Shown: positions 14,037 through 20,423, counted from the first letter of the stretch. The stretch: 34,916 bases of DNA from WO2-35-19 sp964365465 (GCA_964365465.1 CAYIPT010000007.1:1-34916); one strand, 5' to 3'. A program made the numbers and translations. Notes: a model not told the origin generated them from the letters alone.

Positions 14037-15140
14037 ATGACTAAAAAAGAAAAAATAAAAAAAGAAACTAAAAGCGTTGATTCCGGAATAGAAGACGCTC
14101 TTAGAGAAATAAAAACAAAATTTGGAGACGACTCCATTATGATGTTGGGTGAAAAGCCCCATGTTGACGTCAATACTATTCCCACTGGTTCAATTGGTTT
14201 GGACGCCGCCCTTGGCGTTGGCGGTGTGCCAAGAGGCAGGATTATAGAGATATTCGGGCCTGAGTCGTCAGGCAAAACCACTCTGGCTTTACATATCATT
14301 GCCGAGGCCCAAAAACTAAACGGTATCTGCGCTTTCATAGACGCCGAGCACGCCATGGACCCGGAATATTCCCAGCGGCTGGGAGTTAAAATAGACCAGT
14401 TGCTCATTTCCCAGCCGGACAACGGCGAGCAAGCCCTTGATATAGTGGACTCATTGGTTCGTTCCGGCAAAATTGATGTGATAGTCATTGATTCGGTTGC
14501 AGCATTAACACCAAAAGATGAAATAGAGGGAGATATGGGCGCTTATCATGTTGGCAAGCAGGCGCGGCTTATGTCTCAAGCTCTGCGCAAACTCACCGCC
14601 ATTGTGGCTAAATCAAAAACGGTTGTCATATTTATAAACCAAATCAGAATGCAAATTGGCGTTATGTTTGGCAATCCGGAAACCACTCCCGGAGGCAAGG
14701 CATTGAAATTTTATACTTCTGTCCGTTTGGATATCCGAAGGATCGCCCAGATAAAAAAGGGAGATGAAATAATGGGGGGCCGCGTCCGTGTCAAGGTTGT
14801 AAAAAACAAAGTAGCCGCCCCTTTCAAGCAAACCGAGTTTGACCTTATGTATAACGAAGGCATTTCCCGCGAAGGCGAAATCATCGCTCTTGGCGAAAAA
14901 ATGGGTATAGTCCAAAAGTCCGGTAATTCTTATAAATACTTGCCCGCCGGAGCTTTAGCGAAGGAGGGTGGCGAGATTGTCCTCGGCCGCGGCTATGACG
15001 CCACCCGCCAATTCCTTAAAGCCAAAGAAAACAAAAAAATAACGGAAGAAATTCTCAAACTCATCCGCAAAAAACTTATTGAAAACGCCGGCTCGATAGT
15101 GCCGGTCAAAGAAACTGAAGAAACGGAAAGCGAAGAGTAA
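14037..15140 (+). CDS. recA: recombinase RecA
   Basis: This 367-aa protein polymerises on single-stranded DNA, drives strand exchange and stimulates LexA self-cleavage. Walker A GPESSGKT is at 74-81 and Walker B VIVIDSVAAL at 148-157. The FINQIRMQIGVMFGNPETTPGG block carries loop L2. The C-terminal tail is acidic. Residues 303-312 (PAGALAKEGG) lie just before GRGYDATRQFL and are encoded by a dispersed palindrome (14943-14969), an in-frame insertion in a surface loop of the C-terminal domain. It is co-transcribed with ftsK. Confidence 0.98.
   Translation: MTKKEKIKKETKSVDSGIEDALREIKTKFGDDSIMMLGEKPHVDVNTIPTGSIGLDAALGVGGVPRGRIIEIFGPESSGKTTLALHIIAEAQKLNGICAFIDAEHAMDPEYSQRLGVKIDQLLISQPDNGEQALDIVDSLVRSGKIDVIVIDSVAALTPKDEIEGDMGAYHVGKQARLMSQALRKLTAIVAKSKTVVIFINQIRMQIGVMFGNPETTPGGKALKFYTSVRLDIRRIAQIKKGDEIMGGRVRVKVVKNKVAAPFKQTEFDLMYNEGISREGEIIALGEKMGIVQKSGNSYKYLPAGALAKEGGEIVLGRGYDATRQFLKAKENKKITEEILKLIRKKLIENAGSIVPVKETEETESEE
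14943..14969 (+). repeat. in-frame palindromic repeat in recA (family A)
   Basis: The 27-nt stretch starting CCCGCCGGAGC and ending AAGGAGGGT matches the rplL copy at 23 of 27 positions. It is read here in the opposite coding sense, giving PAGALAKEGG rather than PASAEATAG. Confidence 0.7.
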
Positions 15141-15152
15141 CCATAAACGTGT

Positions 15153-15158
15153 TATAAT
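15153..15158 (+). promoter_or_regulatory. -10 box of the Panacea/toxin operon
   Basis: TATAAT lies 15 nt before the ATG at 15174, giving a predicted leader of under 10 nt. No good -35 box is visible in the recA 3' end. Confidence 0.45.
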
Positions 15159-15173
15159 GGTCTTTTAGTATAT

Positions 15174-15671
15174 ATGATCAAAATAGACGAGAAAAAATAT
15201 AGGAACGCCATCATCTTTTTCGCCCAAAAAATACAGAATGGCACATTAGGAAAACTTAAACTCATGAAGCTATTGTATTATCTTGATTTTGATTTTTTTG
15301 AAAAATACGGAAAATCAATAACAGGTGATGAATATCTGCGTTTTGAAAACGGGCCCGTGCCTCGTATGGCAGAAAAAATAATAAAGGAAATGAATGGCAA
15401 AGAAATAAAAATTACTCATCGCAAAACAAAAGAAGGATTAAATGACCAGCAACATATAGAAGCCACTGGTGATTTTGACATTAACGTTTTTACAAAAGAA
15501 GAAATTATAATGCTAGAGGAAATCGCTTCAAAATGGGAAAAATTTTCGGGTTCAGAGATGAAAACAGCCACTCACGGAGAAGCGCCTTGGATATCTACAA
15601 ACCCCAACGAAGTGATTGATTACAACTTGGCATACTACAGAAACAAATATGGGGAAATGGCTAACGTTTAA
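15174..15671 (+). CDS. Panacea-domain (DUF4065) antitoxin candidate
   Basis: This 165-aa protein shows the Panacea/SocA-like pattern: LGKLKLMKLLYYLDFDFFEKYGKSITGDEYLRFENGPVPR near residues 26-65, then a helical C-terminal half with EEIASKWEKFSGSEM and THGEAPW. Panacea domains act as antitoxins that neutralise many unrelated toxins encoded next to them. Here it precedes a 111-aa basic gene by 5 nt, so the pair fits a Panacea toxin-antitoxin module. Its own promoter lies between recA and the start. Confidence 0.8.
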   Translation: MIKIDEKKYRNAIIFFAQKIQNGTLGKLKLMKLLYYLDFDFFEKYGKSITGDEYLRFENGPVPRMAEKIIKEMNGKEIKITHRKTKEGLNDQQHIEATGDFDINVFTKEEIIMLEEIASKWEKFSGSEMKTATHGEAPWISTNPNEVIDYNLAYYRNKYGEMANV

Positions 15672-15676
15672 CAGTT

Positions 15677-16012
15677 ATGGAAATTTTGCGGCATGAAGAC
15701 ATTGAAAAAGATTTAAAAAAGTTAAGTCGCTTCCCCGCCCCAAAAGAATCATTGGAAGCGTGGGAAAGATTGCTTTTACTCAAAGGAGTACATGAAACCC
15801 CGGCCATTAATCAGTGTTCAGGATTTGACGAAAATAGAATTTATAAAGGTAGAATCATCCCATTAAAAGAAAAGTTTGGAAAATCAAAAGGTTACAGAGT
15901 GATTCTCCAAGTTGTGGAAGAAAAATATAAAATTTTAGTTTTTAGCCGACATGGAATTTATAAAACTGAAAAAGAATTATTAAAACTAATCAAAGAAAGG
16001 CTGGAAAAATAA
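15677..16012 (+). CDS. putative RelE/HigB-like toxin paired with Panacea
   Basis: This 111-aa basic protein starts with MEILRHEDIEKDLKKLSRFPAPKESL. It then has a beta core (RIYKGRIIPLKEKFGKSKGYRVILQVVEEKYKILVFSRHGIYKTE) resembling the RelE/ParE fold. YRVILQV and KILVFSRHG are in the positions of the late strands that carry catalytic residues. The fold call is tentative. The adjacency to Panacea and the size are what support a toxin role. Confidence 0.6.
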   Translation: MEILRHEDIEKDLKKLSRFPAPKESLEAWERLLLLKGVHETPAINQCSGFDENRIYKGRIIPLKEKFGKSKGYRVILQVVEEKYKILVFSRHGIYKTEKELLKLIKERLEK

Positions 16013-16033
16013 AATTTTTTATAAAAAGGAAAC

Positions 16034-16059
16034 CGCCGAAGCAGTTCCCCGCTTCGGCG
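16034..16059 (-). terminator. hairpin after the small minus-strand gene
   Basis: CGCCGAAGC (16034-16042) and GCTTCGGCG (16051-16059) form a 9-bp stem right after the stop of the gene at 16061. A T-rich stretch follows on the minus strand. Confidence 0.6.
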
Positions 16060-16060
16060 A

Positions 16061-16330
16061 TTAAATATCAGCGAGTGCAAACGAAATGTCGCTCTGCATC
16101 TCCAAAAGAACACTTTCTGATGATGTTTGTGTGGCATCGAAATGTTTGTCCGACAACTCGTCGGATGATTCAGAAAGCCGAATATCCACACGAAGATCCC
16201 TGGCTCGTTGAGTACATTCCCTCGCCCATTCTTGGGCTGAAACATCTGATGGAAATGGCCCAACTGAGAAAAGGACGGTGACGAACTGGCAAAACTCATT
16301 TGGTTGAGCATAACTCAAGATCATATGCAT
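16061..16330 (-). CDS. hypothetical protein
   Basis: This 89-aa protein starts at ATG 16330, chosen because GGAGG (16339-16343) lies 8 nt upstream and a full promoter (16350-16378) lies just before it. The longer in-frame start at 16378 would fall inside that promoter. The sequence (FCQFVTVLFSVGPFPSDV, then charged Arg/Glu-rich helices and Ser/Thr-rich LSESSDELSD) matches no family I know and has no clear membrane segment. The signals argue that it is a real gene. Confidence 0.6.
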   Translation of the reverse strand: MHMILSYAQPNEFCQFVTVLFSVGPFPSDVSAQEWARECTQRARDLRVDIRLSESSDELSDKHFDATQTSSESVLLEMQSDISFALADI

Positions 16331-16349
16331 TTTTTTATCCTCCGATGAT

Positions 16350-16378
16350 ATTATATACTTATTCATTATAAAAGTCAA
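16350..16378 (-). promoter_or_regulatory. promoter of the 89-aa hypothetical gene
   Basis: The minus strand shows TTGACT (16373-16378), a 17-nt spacer and TATAAT (16350-16355). The transcript would begin right at the ribosome-binding site. Confidence 0.75.
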
Positions 16379-16402
16379 GTATATTTTGGCCTTAATTTAA
16401 GC

Positions 16403-16408
16403 TATATT
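16403..16408 (+). promoter_or_regulatory. -10 box giving a leaderless efp mRNA
   Basis: TATATT ends 7 nt before the ATG at 16416. No good -35 box is seen. Confidence 0.45.
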
Positions 16409-16415
16409 TTAAGCC

Positions 16416-17000
16416 ATGTTTGAATACAACGAAATAACACTTGGAAAAGTGATCATATTTGATAATGAACCGTGGGAAGTTATTGCGAGCCATGTTTTTA
16501 GAAAACAACAAAGAAAGCCTGTTAATGCCACTAAACTTAGAAATTTGATTACGGGCAGAGTAACCGAGTATTCTTTTCATCAATCTGAAAAGGCCGAAGA
16601 AGCCGATTTGGAATTTAAAGACATAAAGTTTATTTATACACAAAAAAATGAATATTGGTTCCATGAAGACGGCGACCCCTCCAAGAGATTTGCTTTGAAA
16701 GAAGAACAAATAGGATATGGTTCTAAATTCTTAAAAAAAGACGCTATAGCTAAAGCGATGATTTTTGACGACCCTTCGAATCCCTCAGGGCAAGGCAAAA
16801 TAATAGGCGTGAAGATGCCAATAAAAGTAGAACTTAAAGTGGTAGAAGCTCCGCCAAATATGAAAGGAAACACGGCTCAGGGCGGAAATAAGGTTGTGAA
16901 AGTAGAAACCGGCGCCTCAGTCAACGCTCCTCTTTTCATAAACGAAGGCGACACCATTCGCGTCAACACCGAAAATGGCGAGTATGTCGAGCGTGTTTGA
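16416..17000 (+). CDS. efp: translation elongation factor P
   Basis: This 194-aa factor relieves ribosome stalling at polyproline stretches. Three domains are visible, with the classic end GDTIRVNTENGEYVERV. The domain I loop normally contains PGKGQ with a modifiable Lys at position 34 (E. coli). Here the gap-free alignment reads FRKQQRKPVNATKLRNL, so Gln32 takes the Lys position and Arg33 follows. Domain II contains an extra DDPSNPSGQ before GKIIGV, encoded by a dispersed palindrome (16772-16790). Its mRNA is predicted to be leaderless. Its 3' end overlaps an antisense rpsR-like remnant. Confidence 0.95.
   Translation: MFEYNEITLGKVIIFDNEPWEVIASHVFRKQQRKPVNATKLRNLITGRVTEYSFHQSEKAEEADLEFKDIKFIYTQKNEYWFHEDGDPSKRFALKEEQIGYGSKFLKKDAIAKAMIFDDPSNPSGQGKIIGVKMPIKVELKVVEAPPNMKGNTAQGGNKVVKVETGASVNAPLFINEGDTIRVNTENGEYVERV
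16772..16790 (+). repeat. in-frame palindromic repeat in efp (family B)
   Basis: CCCTTCGAATCCCTCAGGG encodes part of DDPSNPSGQ in domain II. It resembles the hairpin core at 480-499 (CCCTTCGACTATGCTCAGGG), which serves as a terminator elsewhere. Other EF-P proteins have no residues at this place. Confidence 0.6.
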
Positions 17001-17056
17001 TGGCAAGAGAAAGTTTTTTTATATTCGGTGGAAACACCGGTTTTCTTTTTGGAAAG
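16984..17056 (-). pseudogene. antisense remnant of an rpsR (S18) gene
   Basis: Read on the minus strand this stretch gives LSKKKTGVSTEY, then after a 2-nt deletion in an A-run, LSLAIKHAR. The intact rpsR at 23892-24101 has LSKKKSGISTEF and KLSLAIKRAR in the same order. The DNA matches too: GTTTGATGGC and TCTTTTTGGAAAG occur in both. The remnant covers roughly the middle of S18, has no start or intact frame, and overlaps the last efp codons. It looks like a decayed duplicate. Confidence 0.6.
17026..17050 (+). terminator. intrinsic terminator of efp
   Basis: CGGTG (17026-17030), a GAAA loop and CACCG (17035-17039) are followed by GTTTTCTTTTT. The hairpin has formed inside the rpsR-like remnant. 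Confidence 0.65.
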
Positions 17057-17092
17057 CATTACCAAAATAAGTAGACAAAATTATAACGGCAT

Positions 17093-17098
17093 TATACT
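17093..17098 (+). promoter_or_regulatory. -10 box of the zinc-ribbon gene
   Basis: TATACT, with a possible TAGACA -35 15 nt upstream, lies 20 nt before the TTG start. Confidence 0.45.
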
Positions 17099-17118
17099 AT
17101 CATAAGCGGAGGCGCACC

Positions 17119-17535
17119 TTGGAAGAATACCAACATTTACCGTGTTTAAATCCAAACTGCAACGCTACTCTAAGGTTGACGGTTTCGGAGACGGATTACG
17201 GCAAGAATGTTTCAATCACTTGTCCCGTATGCAGAACAAGATGTCAAACAACAATAGTTAACCAAGAGAGAATGAAAGAACTGTTGCAGAAATTAACCTC
17301 CGCAACAGAAAGAGCAATCCATGAGAGCGAAGAAATTGACGAAGCCATGCATGAAATAAACGAAGCCGGCTTCATAGTAAGCGGTTTTATTCTCGCAACG
17401 GAATTAGCGATTATTCGAAATTCTGAGCCGGAAGTTGAGGGTGAAAAGATTAAACCCCAAATTGAATTTACATCCGGCGACAGAAAGTTTGCACAGAGCG
17501 CCCACATCAAACTGGAAGACGAGGAAAACAACTAG
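17119..17535 (+). CDS. small zinc-ribbon protein of unknown function
   Basis: This 138-aa protein starts at TTG, with GGAGG (17108-17112) 6 nt upstream. Cys at about 9, 14, 34 and 37 (CLNPNC and CPVCRTRC) form a likely zinc ribbon in the first 40 residues. The remainder is an acidic helical region (SATERAIHESEEIDEAMHEI) and a charged tail. Such proteins often bind nucleic acid or another protein, but nothing here is specific. It has its own promoter and terminator. Confidence 0.6.
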   Translation: MEEYQHLPCLNPNCNATLRLTVSETDYGKNVSITCPVCRTRCQTTIVNQERMKELLQKLTSATERAIHESEEIDEAMHEINEAGFIVSGFILATELAIIRNSEPEVEGEKIKPQIEFTSGDRKFAQSAHIKLEDEENN

Positions 17536-17553
17536 TCATGCAGAAATTCTCAA

Positions 17554-17592
17554 GCCCCGCATTTGCCAAGCAAATGCGGGGCGTTTCATTTT
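17554..17592 (+). terminator. intrinsic terminator of the zinc-ribbon gene
   Basis: A perfect 12-bp stem, GCCCCGCATTTG (17554-17565) with CAAATGCGGGGC (17571-17582), is followed by a T-rich stretch. Confidence 0.8.
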
Positions 17593-17678
17593 ATTGCTTA
17601 CCTCTCTTTTTGAGTGGATTTTTCAATGCATTACAAAAATTCTAGAAAATGTGCTAGCTTTTATTTGGGGGTGTAGAA

Positions 17679-17873
17679 ATGGAAAGCCATGAATGTCCTG
17701 ACTGCCGAAAAGATCCGGGCTATAAAACCTGCTCTGCTTGCAAAGGCGTCCGGGGTCGCTGCATAAAATGCGGCGGCACCGGAAAAGAAAGGTGCCCAAA
17801 CCCAAAATGCAATCACGGGCGAATCGGCGAACTGGCGGGGACCACTTTAGATCTTCAAGCAGATCTTTACTAA
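17679..17873 (+). CDS. DnaJ-type zinc-finger-like small protein
   Basis: This 64-aa protein has four CxxC-type pairs (CPDC, CSAC, CIKC, and CPNPKC) with CxxCxGxG-like spacing (CIKCGGTG). The pattern resembles the central zinc-finger domain of DnaJ cut out as a stand-alone protein. GGGGGTG (17667-17673) is a plausible ribosome-binding site. It probably binds two zinc ions. Its role, possibly chaperone-like or redox, is unknown. A small hairpin overlaps its stop. Confidence 0.6.
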   Translation: MESHECPDCRKDPGYKTCSACKGVRGRCIKCGGTGKERCPNPKCNHGRIGELAGTTLDLQADLY

Positions 17874-18073
17874 AGGGCCCCCGCCCTTTTCAAAGTGTCA
17901 AAGGTGCCCTTTGACACTTTGACATCCTGAGGGTGTGGTGTAATTCGGTTGCTTAAAAAATGCCATATTTTATCTTTGTCTTCATGGGAAATGTCGTCCC
18001 AACTTCTTAATCCTAAATCGGGATTTAATAATTTTTTAGCTTCATTATTTTGTTCACTCCAAAGTTTAAACAT
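17870..18073 (-). CDS. short hypothetical protein, possibly a truncated N terminus
   Basis: This 67-aa frame begins MFKLWSEQNNEAKKLLNPDL and continues as a normal charged protein up to about residue 42 (IWHFLSN). The last 20 residues (DVKVSKGTFDTLKRAGAL) are encoded by a perfect 14-bp palindrome (17891-17921). That is what one expects if a palindromic repeat inserted and cut a longer gene short. No family recognised and no strong ribosome-binding site. It may be a degraded gene. Confidence 0.4.
   Translation of the reverse strand: MFKLWSEQNNEAKKLLNPDLGLRSWDDISHEDKDKIWHFLSNRITPHPQDVKVSKGTFDTLKRAGAL
17872..17890 (+). terminator. hairpin at the stop of the zinc-finger gene
   Basis: AAAGGGC (17872-17878), a CCCC loop and GCCCTTT (17883-17889) are followed by a single T. 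The lack of a longer T-run makes it weak. Confidence 0.4.
17891..17921. repeat. perfect 14-bp palindrome
   Basis: CAAAGTGTCAAAGG (17891-17904), a 3-nt spacer and CCTTTGACACTTTG (17908-17921). It lies at the 3' end of the short minus-strand gene and could act as a terminator for it or be an inserted repeat. Confidence 0.7.
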
Positions 18074-18155
18074 GATTTTAAAATTGATTATTTTTCACAA
18101 TCTTATCACTTGACAAAAAATTTGCAAAGTTGTTTGTAATATAATCTGTGGATAA

Positions 18156-18189
18156 CTTTCGGTTTTCTTTCGGTTTTATATTATATAAT
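18156..18189 (+). promoter_or_regulatory. promoter and candidate operator of the LexA-methyltransferase gene
   Basis: Two exact copies of CTTTCGGTTTT stand 11 nt apart (about 18156-18177), one helical turn, directly before TATAAT (18184-18189). The -10 box ends 7 nt before the ATG, so the mRNA is probably leaderless. Direct repeats in the -35 position are a reasonable site for self-repression by the LexA part. No classical LexA box (CTGT-N8-ACAG or GAAC-N4-GTTC) is seen. Confidence 0.5.
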
Positions 18190-18196
18190 TAAGTAT

Positions 18197-19744
18197 ATGC
18201 AAAATACACTTACTCCAAAAAAGAAAAAAATATTGGATTTTGTAAATTTGTATAAAACACAAAAAGGTTATTCCCCTACCCAGGAAGAGATACGAAAAAA
18301 ACTGAAGCTAAAATCAATATCTACCGTAAATCAGCATTTGCAAGAATTAAAACAGTCCGGCTTCATTAAAAAACCCAAAAACAAACAAAGAGCCATAATG
18401 TCTGCCAAAGATATGGGTGTGATAGAAGTTCCAATACTCGGAACCATAGCCGCCGGTATGCCGATAGAAGCCATAGAAATTCCGGATGAATACATAACAT
18501 TGCCTAAAAGCGATCTGGGGCAGGGCAAACACTACGCGCTAAGAGTCAAGGGGAACAGTATGATTGACGATGGCATATTTAATGGAGACATGGTGGTTAT
18601 AAGAGAGCAAAAAACAGCAGAAGATGGGCAGACAGTCGTTGCGATTATTGATGATAACGAAACCACATTAAAAAAGTTTTACAAGGAGAGCAAGAGAATC
18701 CGTCTGGAACCGCGAAACCCAGCCATGCAGCCTCTTTTTAGGACAGATGTGGAAATAAGGGGAATTGTTGAAAAGATAATATCCAACCTAAACACAGACG
18801 AATATTCTTTGGCCAAAAGCAGTTTGGCATATAGAAAAAAGGTTTTCCTTGATCGTATAAAAAGCGGGAGCGAGACAAATAAATATAAAAGGGTTGCCTT
18901 ATCTACAATAAGATACGCCGGAGGAAAAAGTTTAGCTGTTGGGCATGTGGTTGAATTAATTCCAGATAATGTAAAAAGGGTTGTTTCCCTTTTTTTTGGC
19001 GGAGGATCTGTTGAAATAGCCATAAGCAAACATCTTGGTTTAGAAGTTATCGGTTATGATATTTTTGACATACTATGCAATTATTGGAAATTTCAGATAG
19101 AAAGTCCAAAATTATTGTATGAAAAATTAAGGAAATTAAGGCCCGATAAAAAAACTTTTGAAAAGATACGCTTAATCTTAAATGATGTTTGGAAGAAAAA
19201 AATAAAATTGGATCCACTGACTCTGGCAGTTTATTATGTCTACAATTTTAATTTGTCATACGGCCCAGGATTTATGGGTTGGTCTTCAGATATTTATTTA
19301 GATTCGGTAAAATACCAGAGAATGCTAGAGAGGATCAGGAACTTTAAACCAAATGATCTAAAAGTTGAACGGGCAGATTTTAGAGATGTTATCAAAAAAC
19401 ATAATAATGATTTCCTTTATTGCGACCCGCCTTATTATCTTGGCGAGGACTCAAAAATGTTCAGGGGTATTTACCCTATGAGAAATATCCCCGTGCACCA
19501 CAATGGATTCCCGCACGCAGAATTGCGAGACTTATTAAAAAACCATAAGGGAGGTTTTATTCTTTCTTATAATAACTGCCCAACAATACGGGAATATTAT
19601 AAAGAATTCCGACAATCTTTTCCTTCGTGGCAATACACCATGGGGCAAGGAGAGACCCGCATCGGCAAAAACAGAATCCAAAACGGCGATAACCATATCA
19701 AAGAATCGCACGAAATTATTATTTACTGCCCGCCCAGAAGTTAA
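18197..19744 (+). CDS. LexA repressor fused to a D12-class DNA adenine methyltransferase
   Basis: This is one uninterrupted 515-aa frame. Residues 1-65 are a LexA winged helix (SPTQEEIRKKLKLKSISTVNQHLQEL). Residues 75-197 are the S24 self-cleavage domain, with the AAG cleavage site (85-87), Ser121 in GNSMIDDGIFNGD and Lys159 in ETTLKK. After a basic linker (about 198-235) the protein continues as a D12/Dam-type N6-adenine methyltransferase: RYAGGK (239-244), the SAM-binding VSLFFGGGSVEIAI (263-276) and the catalytic DPPYY (410-414). Both halves look intact. Cleavage would free the DNA-binding domain from the dimerisation-plus-methyltransferase part. The gene ends tail-to-tail with a nuclease-like gene, overlapping by 4 nt. 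Target sequence unknown; D12 enzymes often methylate GATC. Confidence 0.92.
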   Translation: MQNTLTPKKKKILDFVNLYKTQKGYSPTQEEIRKKLKLKSISTVNQHLQELKQSGFIKKPKNKQRAIMSAKDMGVIEVPILGTIAAGMPIEAIEIPDEYITLPKSDLGQGKHYALRVKGNSMIDDGIFNGDMVVIREQKTAEDGQTVVAIIDDNETTLKKFYKESKRIRLEPRNPAMQPLFRTDVEIRGIVEKIISNLNTDEYSLAKSSLAYRKKVFLDRIKSGSETNKYKRVALSTIRYAGGKSLAVGHVVELIPDNVKRVVSLFFGGGSVEIAISKHLGLEVIGYDIFDILCNYWKFQIESPKLLYEKLRKLRPDKKTFEKIRLILNDVWKKKIKLDPLTLAVYYVYNFNLSYGPGFMGWSSDIYLDSVKYQRMLERIRNFKPNDLKVERADFRDVIKKHNNDFLYCDPPYYLGEDSKMFRGIYPMRNIPVHHNGFPHAELRDLLKNHKGGFILSYNNCPTIREYYKEFRQSFPSWQYTMGQGETRIGKNRIQNGDNHIKESHEIIIYCPPRS

Positions 19745-20313
19745 ACTTTGTTGTCTATTCTATACTTAGCGTAACTTTGTCTAATCCACTTTGGCCATCT
19801 ATAGCCTGCTCCTTTTCCTCTGCTTTGAAAATGCCAATCTGGGTATTTACCAGTTACACTTTTATAATCTTCATTACATTTTTCTTCCATTTCCTTAAAA
19901 GCAACAATGGTACCTTTTACATTACCAAACATGCCCTTAATCTCTGTTTTAACCTCTTTGGAAACTATCACATAGAATTCGACTTTCTTACCGGCTTCAA
20001 GCTCTTTCTGTAATAAAAGATGGATACCATAACTTCTAATGCTAGGCCCTCCTTGCATAGCACCTTCATAAAAATTCATGGTCGATTTTATTCCGCCTTT
20101 CCCCTGTGAACCTCCAATTTTCTTTATTATTTTGTTGATTGCAATAATATACACAAAACCAACTCTTTTCCTCAATGCGTTTTCGCTAATCGCTTCTTCG
20201 TGTTCATCCAAAAGTTTTTTAACATATTTGAATTTGATACGATTTTTCGAGTGAGTTTTGTTTAGAACTACATCTGCAATTTTAAAAGCAGTTTTTACTT
20301 CCTTAATTTTCAT
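19741..20313 (-). CDS. candidate GIY-YIG-like restriction endonuclease
   Basis: This 190-aa protein overlaps the stop of the LexA-methyltransferase gene on the opposite strand. Position alone suggests a restriction partner. The sequence offers partial support. VGFVYIIAIN (51-60) and IKKIGGSQ (63-70) sit where GIY and YIG would, Arg93 follows in GGPSIRSYGIH, and Glu residues near 141-148 precede a conserved-looking KYPDWHFQSRG (156-166). That order fits GIY-YIG restriction enzymes, but the match is weak and I cannot confirm it. The ATG at 20313 was chosen; an in-frame TTG at 20355 lies inside a strong hairpin. Confidence 0.55.
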   Translation of the reverse strand: MKIKEVKTAFKIADVVLNKTHSKNRIKFKYVKKLLDEHEEAISENALRKRVGFVYIIAINKIIKKIGGSQGKGGIKSTMNFYEGAMQGGPSIRSYGIHLLLQKELEAGKKVEFYVIVSKEVKTEIKGMFGNVKGTIVAFKEMEEKCNEDYKSVTGKYPDWHFQSRGKGAGYRWPKWIRQSYAKYRIDNKV

Positions 20314-20329
20314 ACTCCAAACTCTACCA

Positions 20330-20374
20330 CCCCGTACCAAAATTGGCAAACCCAATTTGGTACGGGGCAGGTTT
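20330..20374. terminator. large hairpin upstream of the nuclease gene
   Basis: Arms 20330-20346 and 20352-20367 pair over 16 bp with one bulged A. On the plus strand a T-run (20371-20376) follows, so it can terminate transcripts coming through from the LexA-methyltransferase gene, which has no terminator of its own. On the minus strand it lies 16 nt before the nuclease ATG, where it could also be an operator or a translation-limiting leader. Confidence 0.55.
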
Positions 20375-20423
20375 TTTATCCATATTTTCCAACCTAAAAA
20401 TAAGACAGTTTTGTTTTTGCCTT

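Noticed and set aside
13916..14488. Long open frame (190 codons) antisense to the start of recA
   Set aside because: It is the mirror of a highly conserved gene. It has no ribosome-binding site or promoter and resembles no protein.
14943..14969. Intein or intron in recA
   Set aside because: The extra segment is only about 10 residues and the frame is intact, which fits a small in-frame repeat and not an intein or intron.
15958..16311. Minus-strand open frame of 117 codons across the Panacea operon end, and a 68-codon plus-strand frame at 16075-16281
   Set aside because: Both overlap the 89-codon frame 16061-16330, which has a promoter, a Shine-Dalgarno site and a terminator. The longer frame also overlaps the toxin gene and has a composition unlike a protein.
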